Source: Clostridia bacterium (GTDB taxonomy: Bacteria; Bacillota; Clostridia; Lachnospirales; CAG-274). Taken from it: DNA of 64,000 bases. A program made the translations under genes and the position numbers. The notes under the pieces were generated by a model. The model made no database searches. It was not told the origin of the DNA and saw only the letters and a program-made list of their open reading frames with translations. Position 1 is the stretch's first letter, and each line of letters starts with the position of its first letter. Shown piece by piece: positions 54,185 through 61,545 of the stretch. The stretch covers positions 1 to 64,000 of the forward strand of contig JAUNGN010000005.1 in NCBI GenBank assembly GCA_030524425.1, in the 5' to 3' direction.

Positions 54185-55093
54185 ATGAAAAAGTTATTAA
54201 AGACAGCAGCTGTCATAATTAGTGTTATTATGACAATAGCATTGACTGCCTGTGGAACAGATGGTAAAAATGATACCATTACTATAGCATATGCCCCTAA
54301 TGAATCAACAGAGCAGAGTGCTGATGCAAGAAATGGTCTTGTAGCTGATTTAAAGGCTCAGCTTGGACTTGATGTGGAAGAAATTCAGGCTACTGACTAC
54401 AACGCAATAATAGAAGCCTTGAGAACAGGTAAGGCTGATATTGCTTACATGGGACCTCTTGCAATTGCTCTTGGTAACGAAAGAGCCGGTGTAGAGCCAA
54501 TAGCTATGAAGGCTGATAACGGTGATAAGTCAAAGGCAATTTATCATTCATTGCTCATAACGAACAGTAAAAACACAGATATTAATTCAATTGAGGATAT
54601 TAAGGGAAGGACAATAGCCTTTGTAGATCCCGACTCAACATCAGGCAATCTTGTACCTACAGCCGAAATTATTAAAGCCTTTCCAAATGAAAATCTAACG
54701 TCTGACAGACTCCATACAAATGGTGATTTCTTTGAAGCGGCAAACTATTCGGGCAAGCATCAGGCCGGTTTACAGGCTGTTATTAAGGGGGACGTGGATG
54801 TAGTACCTATTTCTGACCAAATCCTTGCCTCAGAAATAAAAAATGGCAATGCAAATGAAGCTGATATAAAGGTAATCAATACATCAGGTGACATTCCTGC
54901 AGAGGGATTTGTTGCCGCCAAGGATATGGATACTGAATTAAAGCAGAAGCTCCAGGATTTCCTTATAAGCTATGACAATGCCGAATATTTTGATAAGGTT
55001 ATAAAGAATGCTGATGCGCGTTTTGTTGAAGCGGGTATTGATGATTATAAGTCTATAATTGAGTTAAATAAAATTCTTAACAGCGGGGAATAA
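54185..55093 (+). CDS. phnD: Phosphonate ABC transporter substrate-binding lipoprotein
   Basis: A 302-residue lipoprotein with a signal peptide and lipobox ALTACG (Cys about 23), anchored outside the membrane. The PhnD family pattern is clear: TIAYAPNES, DYNAIIEALRTGKADIAYMGPLA, and the ligand-loop FVDPDSTSGNLVPTAEI with FFEAANYSGKHQAGLQAVIKGDVDV split over the next helix. The D-P-x-S-T-S-G-x-x-x-P motif binds the phosphonate group. Starts 13 bases after the dehydrogenase gene behind AAGGAGGAC. Ligand probably an alkylphosphonate. Confidence 0.93.
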   Translation: MKKLLKTAAVIISVIMTIALTACGTDGKNDTITIAYAPNESTEQSADARNGLVADLKAQLGLDVEEIQATDYNAIIEALRTGKADIAYMGPLAIALGNERAGVEPIAMKADNGDKSKAIYHSLLITNSKNTDINSIEDIKGRTIAFVDPDSTSGNLVPTAEIIKAFPNENLTSDRLHTNGDFFEAANYSGKHQAGLQAVIKGDVDVVPISDQILASEIKNGNANEADIKVINTSGDIPAEGFVAAKDMDTELKQKLQDFLISYDNAEYFDKVIKNADARFVEAGIDDYKSIIELNKILNSGE

Positions 55094-55096
55094 AAA

Positions 55097-55879
55097 ATGG
55101 AATGTCTTTTGAAATTTAAAAATGTAGTTAAAAGCTATGGTTCCGATTCAATTGCTCTTGATAATGTTTCTCTTGAAATAAATGAAGGTGAGTTTGTATC
55201 TGTAATAGGACCATCCGGCTCAGGTAAGACGACATTTCTGCGTTCTATAAACAAGCTTATACCTGTAACAAAAGGGGAAATATATTTTAATGGCGAAAAT
55301 ATTTCTGATAAAAAAGGTAAGGCTCTAAGAATGTGCAGGAGAAAAATAGGAATGGTTTTTCAGAATTATAACCTTGTCTACAGACTTTCTGTTATACAGA
55401 ATGTTCTTCACGGCAGACTGGGTTATATGTCAGGATTAAAGGGGATACTTGGGCGTTACAGTGAAGAGGACAAGAAAATGGCTGTTGATATTTTAGGTGA
55501 GCTGGGACTTCAGGAATATATATACAACAGAGCAGCAGACCTTTCAGGGGGGCAGAAGCAGAGGGTAGGTATTGCCAGGGCAATTATGCAGAATCCACGG
55601 CTTTTACTCTGCGATGAGCCGATAGCTTCTCTTGATCCGTCAAGTGCCAAGGTTATAATGGATAGGCTTTATCAGATGACAAAAAGAAGAAATATTGCTT
55701 GTATTGTTAATTTGCATCAGGTTGATGTAGCTAAAAAATATTCTACAAGAATTATTGGTTTAAGCAAGGGGAACATCGTATTTGATGGCAAGCCGGAGGA
55801 ACTTACTGACAGTATGATTGAAAAAATTTATGGAACTAGTCTTGACAACTTGATGCTTGGAGGGAACGAGGGTGCATAG
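55097..55879 (+). CDS. phnC: Phosphonate ABC transporter ATP-binding protein
   Basis: A 260-residue ATPase. Walker A GPSGSGKTT lies near 37-45, the Q-loop is in MVFQNYNLV, the signature LSGGQKQRVGIARA near 148-161, Walker B LLLCDEPIASLD and the H-loop in VNLHQVDVA. The Y-R-L-S-V-I-Q-N-V-L-H-G-R-L-G segment is typical of PhnC. It begins 3 bases after phnD and its end overlaps the next permease start by 8 bases. Confidence 0.94.
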   Translation: MECLLKFKNVVKSYGSDSIALDNVSLEINEGEFVSVIGPSGSGKTTFLRSINKLIPVTKGEIYFNGENISDKKGKALRMCRRKIGMVFQNYNLVYRLSVIQNVLHGRLGYMSGLKGILGRYSEEDKKMAVDILGELGLQEYIYNRAADLSGGQKQRVGIARAIMQNPRLLLCDEPIASLDPSSAKVIMDRLYQMTKRRNIACIVNLHQVDVAKKYSTRIIGLSKGNIVFDGKPEELTDSMIEKIYGTSLDNLMLGGNEGA

Positions 55880-56672
55880 CAGAATTGAAATCACAAATCG
55901 CAGGGAAAAGAAAATGTACCTTATATTTGGAGCGGCAATTATTCTGCTTTGGGCTGTAAGTACTTTTATTACAGACTTCAGTGTTACAGAGCTTTTGGTA
56001 AACTCAGGCGGCTTTTGGCAGTTTTTAGCGGAGGATTTTTTGCCTCCTAAGCTTCCAAAGGGCAATGAACTTATAAATATAGCCCAAAGTGTGGCAACTA
56101 CTATTGCAATGGCCGTATCAGCAACTACTGTAGCCGGAATATTTGCGTTTTTAGTGTCACTTTTCGGCAGCGAATATATATCTCCTTTTCCTGCTTTTGC
56201 AAAGGCTGTGAGGGGCCTTGCCACATTTATGAGGAATATTCCTGCACTTGTATGGGCGTTTATATTGTTTTCTTCACTTGGTATAGGAACGGGAGTAGGG
56301 TTTTCGGCACTGCTTATTACAAGTTTTGCATTTATGGTAAGAGCCTTTGTTGAAACAATGGACGAGGTATCAAAGGATTGCGTGGAAAGTCTTTTAATAG
56401 TGGGTGCAACATTTCCGCAGAGAGTAATAAATGGCATTCTGCCATCTTGTATTAATGGTTTTTTATCATGGTTTTTATACTGTTTTGAGGTTAATATAAG
56501 AGCATCAACTATTGTCGGTATGGTAGGCGGCGGAGGAATAGGTTTGGTACTGTTCTCCTATCTTAAGAGCTTTAAATATCATACTGCCTTTGGAATAATT
56601 TTAATTATTGCAGCTATAGTAATAATTGTAGACCTCTTTACCAATAAACTGAGAAAGGAGATGTATAAATGA
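55872..56672 (+). CDS. phnE: Phosphonate ABC transporter permease 1
   Basis: A 266-residue inner-membrane permease with six hydrophobic segments. The PhnE family region SVATTIAMAVSATTVAGIFAF appears near 78-98 and the EAA loop near 190-210 (ESLLIVGATFPQRVINGILP). A GTG start at 55872 is favoured: GGAGGG ends 7 bases upstream and the start overlaps the phnC stop. A TTG at 55857 lacks a ribosome binding site. It ends in ATGA, shared with permease 2, so the two are coupled and form a heterodimer. Confidence 0.9.
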   Translation: MHSRIEITNRREKKMYLIFGAAIILLWAVSTFITDFSVTELLVNSGGFWQFLAEDFLPPKLPKGNELINIAQSVATTIAMAVSATTVAGIFAFLVSLFGSEYISPFPAFAKAVRGLATFMRNIPALVWAFILFSSLGIGTGVGFSALLITSFAFMVRAFVETMDEVSKDCVESLLIVGATFPQRVINGILPSCINGFLSWFLYCFEVNIRASTIVGMVGGGGIGLVLFSYLKSFKYHTAFGIILIIAAIVIIVDLFTNKLRKEMYK

Positions 56673-57523
56673 TTTCTGATGAGTTATCTGCGGCAATGCC
56701 CAAAAGCATTGCGGTATCAGAGCTTTTAAAATATGATAAAAAGGGTAAAATATCAATTATCTGCAAAGACAAAAACAGCTCCCTGTTATATTTTTTTACA
56801 GGCGTTGTGGTTTGTACAGTGATTAGCTTTCTCTTTATGGATATTGATTGGATTAAACTTATATCAAGGGTGCCGTCTATAGGTGATGTATTTTTTAAAC
56901 TTATGCATTTTGATTTTACCAAAACGGACTTGATTGGCCGGGCATTTGCTGAAACTGTGTCAATAGCACTTCTTTCAACGATTTATAGTATGATTTTAGG
57001 TCTTGTTTTCGGTATGATAGCTGCGGAAAATATATTTAGGATACATATTCTTTCCGTGATTGTAAAGTCCTTCTTTACTTTTTTGAGAGCTGTGCCGACA
57101 CCTGTATGGGTACTGCTTATGCTTGTTTGTATGGGCTTTGGACCCTCGGCTGGTATTGCCGGTTTATGTGTTCATACAACCGCATTTTTTACTAAATCCT
57201 TTGCTCAAAGTTTTGAGGATATTCCGGATGAAACAATTGAGGCGCTTGAGGTTACAGGAGCCGATAAAATTACTGTTTTTACGAATGCAGTGCTTCCTGC
57301 TGCTCTTTCACAGCTTATAGCATGGATAGGAGTGAGGTTTGAGATTAACTTCTCTGAGTGTGCTATACTTGGTATGGTTGGCGCAGGGGGTATAGGCTTT
57401 GTAATTTCAAGTAATATTCAGGCCTATGAGTATGGAGCAGCAGGTGCAGCGATTATTTGTGTATTCCTGTTTGCTTTTGCTATAGAAAGATTGTTTGTAA
57501 GAATAAAGGGTGCAATAAAATGA
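56669..57523 (+). CDS. phnE: Phosphonate ABC transporter permease 2
   Basis: A 284-residue permease related to the preceding one. It has an N-terminal cytoplasmic extension (about 1-40), then about six membrane segments, FAETVSIALLSTIYSMILGL near 90-110, FLRAVPTPVWVLLMLVC, and the EAA loop EALEVTGADKITVFTNAVLP. AILGMVGAGGIGFV near the end matches IVGMVGGGGIGLVL in permease 1. Start codon overlaps the previous stop (ATGA). Last gene of the operon; no clear terminator follows. Confidence 0.9.
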   Translation: MISDELSAAMPKSIAVSELLKYDKKGKISIICKDKNSSLLYFFTGVVVCTVISFLFMDIDWIKLISRVPSIGDVFFKLMHFDFTKTDLIGRAFAETVSIALLSTIYSMILGLVFGMIAAENIFRIHILSVIVKSFFTFLRAVPTPVWVLLMLVCMGFGPSAGIAGLCVHTTAFFTKSFAQSFEDIPDETIEALEVTGADKITVFTNAVLPAALSQLIAWIGVRFEINFSECAILGMVGAGGIGFVISSNIQAYEYGAAGAAIICVFLFAFAIERLFVRIKGAIK

Positions 57524-57557
57524 TGATTGCTTAAGTCGATTTACAGAGTGATGTACT

Positions 57558-57719
57558 ATTGCAAGCCGACTATTAACGCTTATAAGAAGTAATGGCAACG
57601 GTGTTTATAATGATACTTTCCAAGGTTATGCTCAAAGAACATATTACAAAAAAGCGTATTATGGGGAATGCATTGATTATACGGGGAATTATTTGTTTTA
57701 CATTGCTGTAAGTACATGA
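57558..57719 (+). pseudogene. Unidentified gene remnant
   Basis: An open stretch of about 53 codons without a start codon or ribosome binding site ends at a TGA. Translated it reads like a real protein tail, rich in Tyr, Gly and Asn (NGNGVYNDTFQGYAQRTYY and YYGECIDYTGNYLFY), very different from the noise frames nearby. I do not recognise a family. The rest of the 57524-57882 gap holds the next promoter and a hairpin. Confidence 0.4.
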
Positions 57720-57771
57720 AAGAAATATGTTTTATTCATAATGTGTATGGTTTTATATAAAATATAAGCAT

Positions 57772-57800
57772 TTGACATATAAATAAAATTTGCGTAAAAT
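57772..57800 (+). promoter_or_regulatory. Promoter of the aldo/keto reductase gene
   Basis: Perfect TTGACA (57772-57777), 17 bp, TAAAAT (57795-57800). Confidence 0.65.
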
Positions 57801-57857
57801 ATAAGTGCAGCGGGAGAGTTTTATAAATTTCTAATCCACGGCACTTATATTTTTTTT
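57796..57857 (+). terminator. Long-loop terminator-like hairpin overlapping the promoter
   Basis: AAAATATAAGTGC (57796-57808) pairs perfectly over 13 bases with GCACTTATATTTT (57841-57853), followed by more T. The left arm contains the -10 and start site of the promoter above. Only transcripts from upstream (phn operon) would carry the whole hairpin, and they would be terminated. Confidence 0.6.
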
Positions 57858-57882
57858 CAAGAAGAAAGGATAGATATTAATA

Positions 57883-58743
57883 ATGATATTTAACGAAAAT
57901 TATAAATTATTAAATGGTGTGGAAATTCCTAAATTAGGGTTAGGGACATGGTTTATTGATAATGACAGGGCTGAGCAGTCTGTTATTGATGCAATAAATA
58001 TAGGCTATCGTCATATTGATACAGCACAGGCATATGAAAATGAAGCAGGAGTTGGTGCAGGTATAAGAAACTGTGGTATTCCAAGAGAGGAAATTTTTGT
58101 AACAACAAAAGTTGCGGCAGAAGAAAAAACGTATAATGATGCGGTAAATTCCATTGATAAATCTCTCTTAAAAATGGGACTTGATTATATTGATATGATG
58201 ATTATACACAGTCCTCAGCCATGGAATGAATGGAGAGGCAACAAGCGTTACTTTGAAGAAAACAAGGAAGTATGGAGAGCTTTGGAAGATGCTTATAAAG
58301 CAGGCAAATTAAAGGCAATAGGTGTTTCAAACTTTTTAATTGATGATTTGGAAAATATTATGTCTGACTGTACAATAAAACCTATGGTAAATCAGATATT
58401 ATCCCATATTGGGAATACTCCTATTGAATTAATTGAGTTTTGCAAAAAAAGTGGAATACTGACAGAAGCCTACTCGCCTATAGCTCATGGAGAGGCATTA
58501 AAAAAAGATGTTATCGTAAATATGGCGGATAAATATAATGTATCGGCAGCTCAGTTATGTATAAAATATGTAATCGAGTTGGGGATGGCTGCCTTGCCTA
58601 AAACATCGAATCCTGTACATATGAAGGACAATGCAAAGCTGGATTTTAGTATTTCGGACATGGATATGGAAGATCTAAAGAAACTCAGTATTATAAAGGA
58701 TTACGGAGAATACAGTCATTTTCCGGTATTCAGCGGTAAGTAA
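57883..58743 (+). CDS. Aldo/keto reductase
   Basis: A 286-residue NAD(P)H-dependent TIM-barrel reductase. The catalytic tetrad is present: D in RHIDTAQAYENE (about 46), Y in the same segment (about 51), K in VTTKVAAEE and H in MIIHSPQPW. The C-terminal cofactor loop is LPKTSNPVHMKDN. It fits the group that includes 2,5-diketo-gluconate and xylose reductases; the substrate is not readable. AGAAAGGATAG ribosome binding site. A cupin gene follows 42 bases later, probably in the same transcript. Confidence 0.9.
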   Translation: MIFNENYKLLNGVEIPKLGLGTWFIDNDRAEQSVIDAINIGYRHIDTAQAYENEAGVGAGIRNCGIPREEIFVTTKVAAEEKTYNDAVNSIDKSLLKMGLDYIDMMIIHSPQPWNEWRGNKRYFEENKEVWRALEDAYKAGKLKAIGVSNFLIDDLENIMSDCTIKPMVNQILSHIGNTPIELIEFCKKSGILTEAYSPIAHGEALKKDVIVNMADKYNVSAAQLCIKYVIELGMAALPKTSNPVHMKDNAKLDFSISDMDMEDLKKLSIIKDYGEYSHFPVFSGK

Positions 58744-58785
58744 TTTTTATTTTTATATAAATTAAATTGTAAAGGGGATAAAAAA

Positions 58786-59220
58786 ATGAAATATCAGAGT
58801 TTAGAGCAATTTGAGAAAGTAAATGTGTTTGGAAAGGGTGAACCAAATAAGGCTTATGCACAATATTTTATTGGCAATTCCTTTTTAAATCCGCTGACTG
58901 AGCAGGGAGCAGGCGTACATCTGTCAAATGTAACTTTTGAGCCGGGATGCCGTAATAATTGGCATATTCATAAAGCTAAAAATGGCGGAGGACAGCTGTT
59001 AATATGTACAGCAGGGGAAGGCTGGTATCAGGAAGAGGGAAAGTCTGCCGTAAGTCTTGAGCCGGGAACTGTTATTGTAATTCCTGCCAATGTAAAGCAC
59101 TGGCATGGAGCAAAGGCTGATTCATGGTTTTCTCATATTGCAATGGAAATTTCAGGTGAGGAATGTTCCAATGAATGGCTTGAACCTGTTACTGATGAAG
59201 AATATAATAAATTGAAATAA
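58786..59220 (+). CDS. Single-domain cupin protein
   Basis: A 144-residue beta-barrel protein. Cupin motif 1 is VTFEPGCRNNWHIHKAKNGG (metal His-x-His) and motif 2 is EPGTVIVIPANVKHWHGAKADSW (last metal His). The form matches small cupins often found beside aldo/keto reductases and carboxymuconolactone decarboxylases in gut bacteria, whose function is mostly unknown. Ribosome binding site AAGGGGATAA. Follows the reductase on the same strand. Confidence 0.85.
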   Translation: MKYQSLEQFEKVNVFGKGEPNKAYAQYFIGNSFLNPLTEQGAGVHLSNVTFEPGCRNNWHIHKAKNGGGQLLICTAGEGWYQEEGKSAVSLEPGTVIVIPANVKHWHGAKADSWFSHIAMEISGEECSNEWLEPVTDEEYNKLK

Positions 59221-59248
59221 TGATAAGCTCAATGATTGCCCTTGTGTA

Positions 59249-59309
59249 TTTTGAACTGATCTCCAATCGTTAGATTTTTTTGGTCTGACTTTTGGGGGTC
59301 AGTTCAAAA
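59249..59309. mobile_element. IS3-family scar: two facing inverted repeats with nothing between
   Basis: TTTTGAACTGA (59249-59259) and TCAGTTCAAAA (59299-59309) face each other. The left end continues TCTCCAATCGTTAGA and the right end, read inward, CCCCCAAAAGTCAGACC. Both resemble the terminal repeats (TGAACTGACCCCCAAAAGT type) of IS3/IS150-like elements. Between them are only about 10 bases, so the transposase is fully deleted. The hairpin may act as a terminator for the cupin gene. Confidence 0.55.
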
Positions 59310-59500
59310 GCAGGGTTATTTTTTTGTACAATTTGAATTTTGATTCATATAAAAGGTATTTTGTGCATAAATGATGTATTTTCATTTTGTTTATGCTAAT
59401 ATAATCATATAATGCGGTAGTATACTATTGGGGCATATTTATTTTAAAGGAGAATGGTAAATATAATAATACCAATTAAATAAAAGGATTACAGTAATTA

Positions 59501-59863
59501 TTACTGCTTTATGGTTTTTATCCTGAAAATAAAATAATAATACTTTATTATAATAAGTAATGAAATAGTGATTCTTCCCGGAAGATTATGCATCATAAAA
59601 AAGGCGACAAGTAAAAGTACCGTTACGGGAATAAGAATACAAAGCTTTGTTTTTATTGTCATACTTCTGTTTTTTTCAAAGCTTTCAAGATTATTTTTAT
59701 AAAGTTTAGTGGACTTAAACCGGTTGTTAAATTTGCTGCTTCCCTTGGCAAAGCATACTGATGCGACAAGCAAAAAGGGTGTTGTAGGCAGTATTGGAAG
59801 TACTGCGCCTGCTGCTCCTATTGCAATGCATATAAACCCAAGTGCTATAAATATGTATTTCAA
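59501..59863 (-). CDS. DUF454 (YbaN-like) membrane protein
   Basis: A 120-residue protein with three hydrophobic segments. The family signature LGAIGAVLPLLPTTPFLL-like reads here IAIGAAGAVLPILPTTPFLL, followed by ASVCFAKGSSKF, which together are diagnostic of DUF454. Function unknown. TTG start, 10 bases after GGGAGG. Last gene of a three-gene minus-strand unit behind two ABC transporters, 29 bases from the nearer one. The region 59310-59500 holds only AT-rich sequence. Confidence 0.82.
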   Translation of the reverse strand: MKYIFIALGFICIAIGAAGAVLPILPTTPFLLVASVCFAKGSSKFNNRFKSTKLYKNNLESFEKNRSMTIKTKLCILIPVTVLLLVAFFMMHNLPGRITISLLIIIKYYYFIFRIKTIKQ

Positions 59864-59892
59864 AAAATTACCTCCCTTAGTCTTTGCAAATT

Positions 59893-61545
59893 TTACCGTT
59901 TTTTTATATGATAAGTTTTATCGGCAATACTTAATGTTGAATGTCTGTGAGAAACAAGTATAATTGTTTTTTTATCTTTTGATTCATAAAGAGATTTTAA
60001 AATTATACCTTCATTCAGGCTGTCAAGATTGCTTGTGGGTTCGTCAAGCAGCATAATTGGTGCATTTGATAAAAATGCCCTTGCAAGTCCTATTCTTTGT
60101 TTTTCTCCCCCTGACAATCTTCCTCCAAGCTCCCCTATATTGGTATCATAGCCTAAAGGAAGCTCTGTAATAAAATCGTGTATTGAAGCCTGTTTTGCCG
60201 AAAAAATTACTTCTTCTTCCGTAGCATTAAGTTTTGCTATTCTTATGTTATTTCCTATGGTATCATTAAACAAATGGGTTTCCTGGGTACAATAGCTTTC
60301 GTTTTGTCTTAATGAATGGGTATTTATATTTTTTATTTCCTCTCCCGAAAGCAGTATTTTACCGCTGTCTTTATCCCAAAATCGCATTATAAGCTTTAAA
60401 AGTGTTGATTTTCCGCAGCCGCTTTCCCCTAAAATACCTGTTATTTTACCTTTTTCAATATTTAGTGAAATTCCCTTTAATATCTGTTTTTTATCATAGG
60501 CAAATTTAACATTATTACATACAACATTTTCGGCAATAATATTTTTGCCATTGATAACCTCTTCCGTTTCAGGCTTTTCTTCTAAAATATTAAGTACTCT
60601 TTCTCCGCTTGCAAGGGTCTGTGCAAGATTATTTGAAAGGCTGCTTAAGGCTATTACGCTGCCATAGGAGCTCATAAGGGTTATGGCTGCAATAAGAGCA
60701 TTACTGAAAGAAATAATATTATTTGAATACATATAAAAGGCTGTTAATATCATTACAATATTAAATAATGTTATTGCCGTTTCTGTTCGGTTTCTTGTTT
60801 TAATTTCCCTGTCTTTCAGTTTGTTTTGCAGTTCTGCAAGACTTTCTGTTTTTTGTGAAATATTGTTTTTTGTATTTTCGACTGCGTCATATTGTATAAG
60901 CTCTCCCATACCTCTCAGACCGTCAAGAAATAAATTGTTAAGCTCTCCCGAACTGTTTCTGTAGTCAAGCCCGGGCTGTTTAACTGCCTTTCCGTTTGCC
61001 GAAGGAAGAATTATGCCTATTGTGATATAAGCAATAGCGGCTATTATACCGAGGATGGGAGATATGGATGAAATAAATATTACAAAAGCAAGTGATGTTA
61101 TAAAGCCTATTGCAGCGGGAGATATTGTGTGAGCATAGAAAACCTCCAAAAGCTCTATATCACTTGTTATAAGGGCAATAAGGTTGCCCTTGTCATTTCC
61201 TTCAAGCTTTGCAGGGCATAAATTCCTTAAAGCTCCGAATACCTTGCTCCTTATTATTGCAAGAAGTTTAAATGCAATATAGTGGTTTGATGCCTGTTCA
61301 CCGTAGTGGAGAACCCCTCTTAATACTGCGGATACTGTCATTAATATAAAAATATTTTTAAGAGTAAGGGGTATATCTGCTCCTATAATTTTAGCTATTC
61401 CCAAGGCACCTAAAACGGGAATTGATGAGGCACATAAAAATCCCAGAACACCTAAAACAACAGCAATAGCTATAATTAAAAGCATGGGTTTTACAAGGCC
61501 TGCAAGCTGTGTCATAATTTTAATATTGCTTTTTTTACTTTTCAT
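59893..61545 (-). CDS. ABC transporter permease-ATPase fusion, CydC/IrtB-like
   Basis: A 550-residue half-transporter with an N-terminal six-helix membrane domain (about 1-310) and an ATPase domain (about 330-550). The latter has Walker A GILGESGCGKST, the signature LSGGEKQRIGLARA, Walker B PIMLLDEPTSNLD and the H-loop VSHRHS. It overlaps the upstream half-transporter gene by 11 bases, so the two products form a heterodimer. By layout it fits CydDC (thiol export) or the exporter-fold metallophore importers IrtAB/YbtPQ; the divergent DtxR-like regulator favours the latter. No cydAB oxidase is here. Confidence 0.85.
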   Translation of the reverse strand: MKSKKSNIKIMTQLAGLVKPMLLIIAIAVVLGVLGFLCASSIPVLGALGIAKIIGADIPLTLKNIFILMTVSAVLRGVLHYGEQASNHYIAFKLLAIIRSKVFGALRNLCPAKLEGNDKGNLIALITSDIELLEVFYAHTISPAAIGFITSLAFVIFISSISPILGIIAAIAYITIGIILPSANGKAVKQPGLDYRNSSGELNNLFLDGLRGMGELIQYDAVENTKNNISQKTESLAELQNKLKDREIKTRNRTETAITLFNIVMILTAFYMYSNNIISFSNALIAAITLMSSYGSVIALSSLSNNLAQTLASGERVLNILEEKPETEEVINGKNIIAENVVCNNVKFAYDKKQILKGISLNIEKGKITGILGESGCGKSTLLKLIMRFWDKDSGKILLSGEEIKNINTHSLRQNESYCTQETHLFNDTIGNNIRIAKLNATEEEVIFSAKQASIHDFITELPLGYDTNIGELGGRLSGGEKQRIGLARAFLSNAPIMLLDEPTSNLDSLNEGIILKSLYESKDKKTIILVSHRHSTLSIADKTYHIKKR

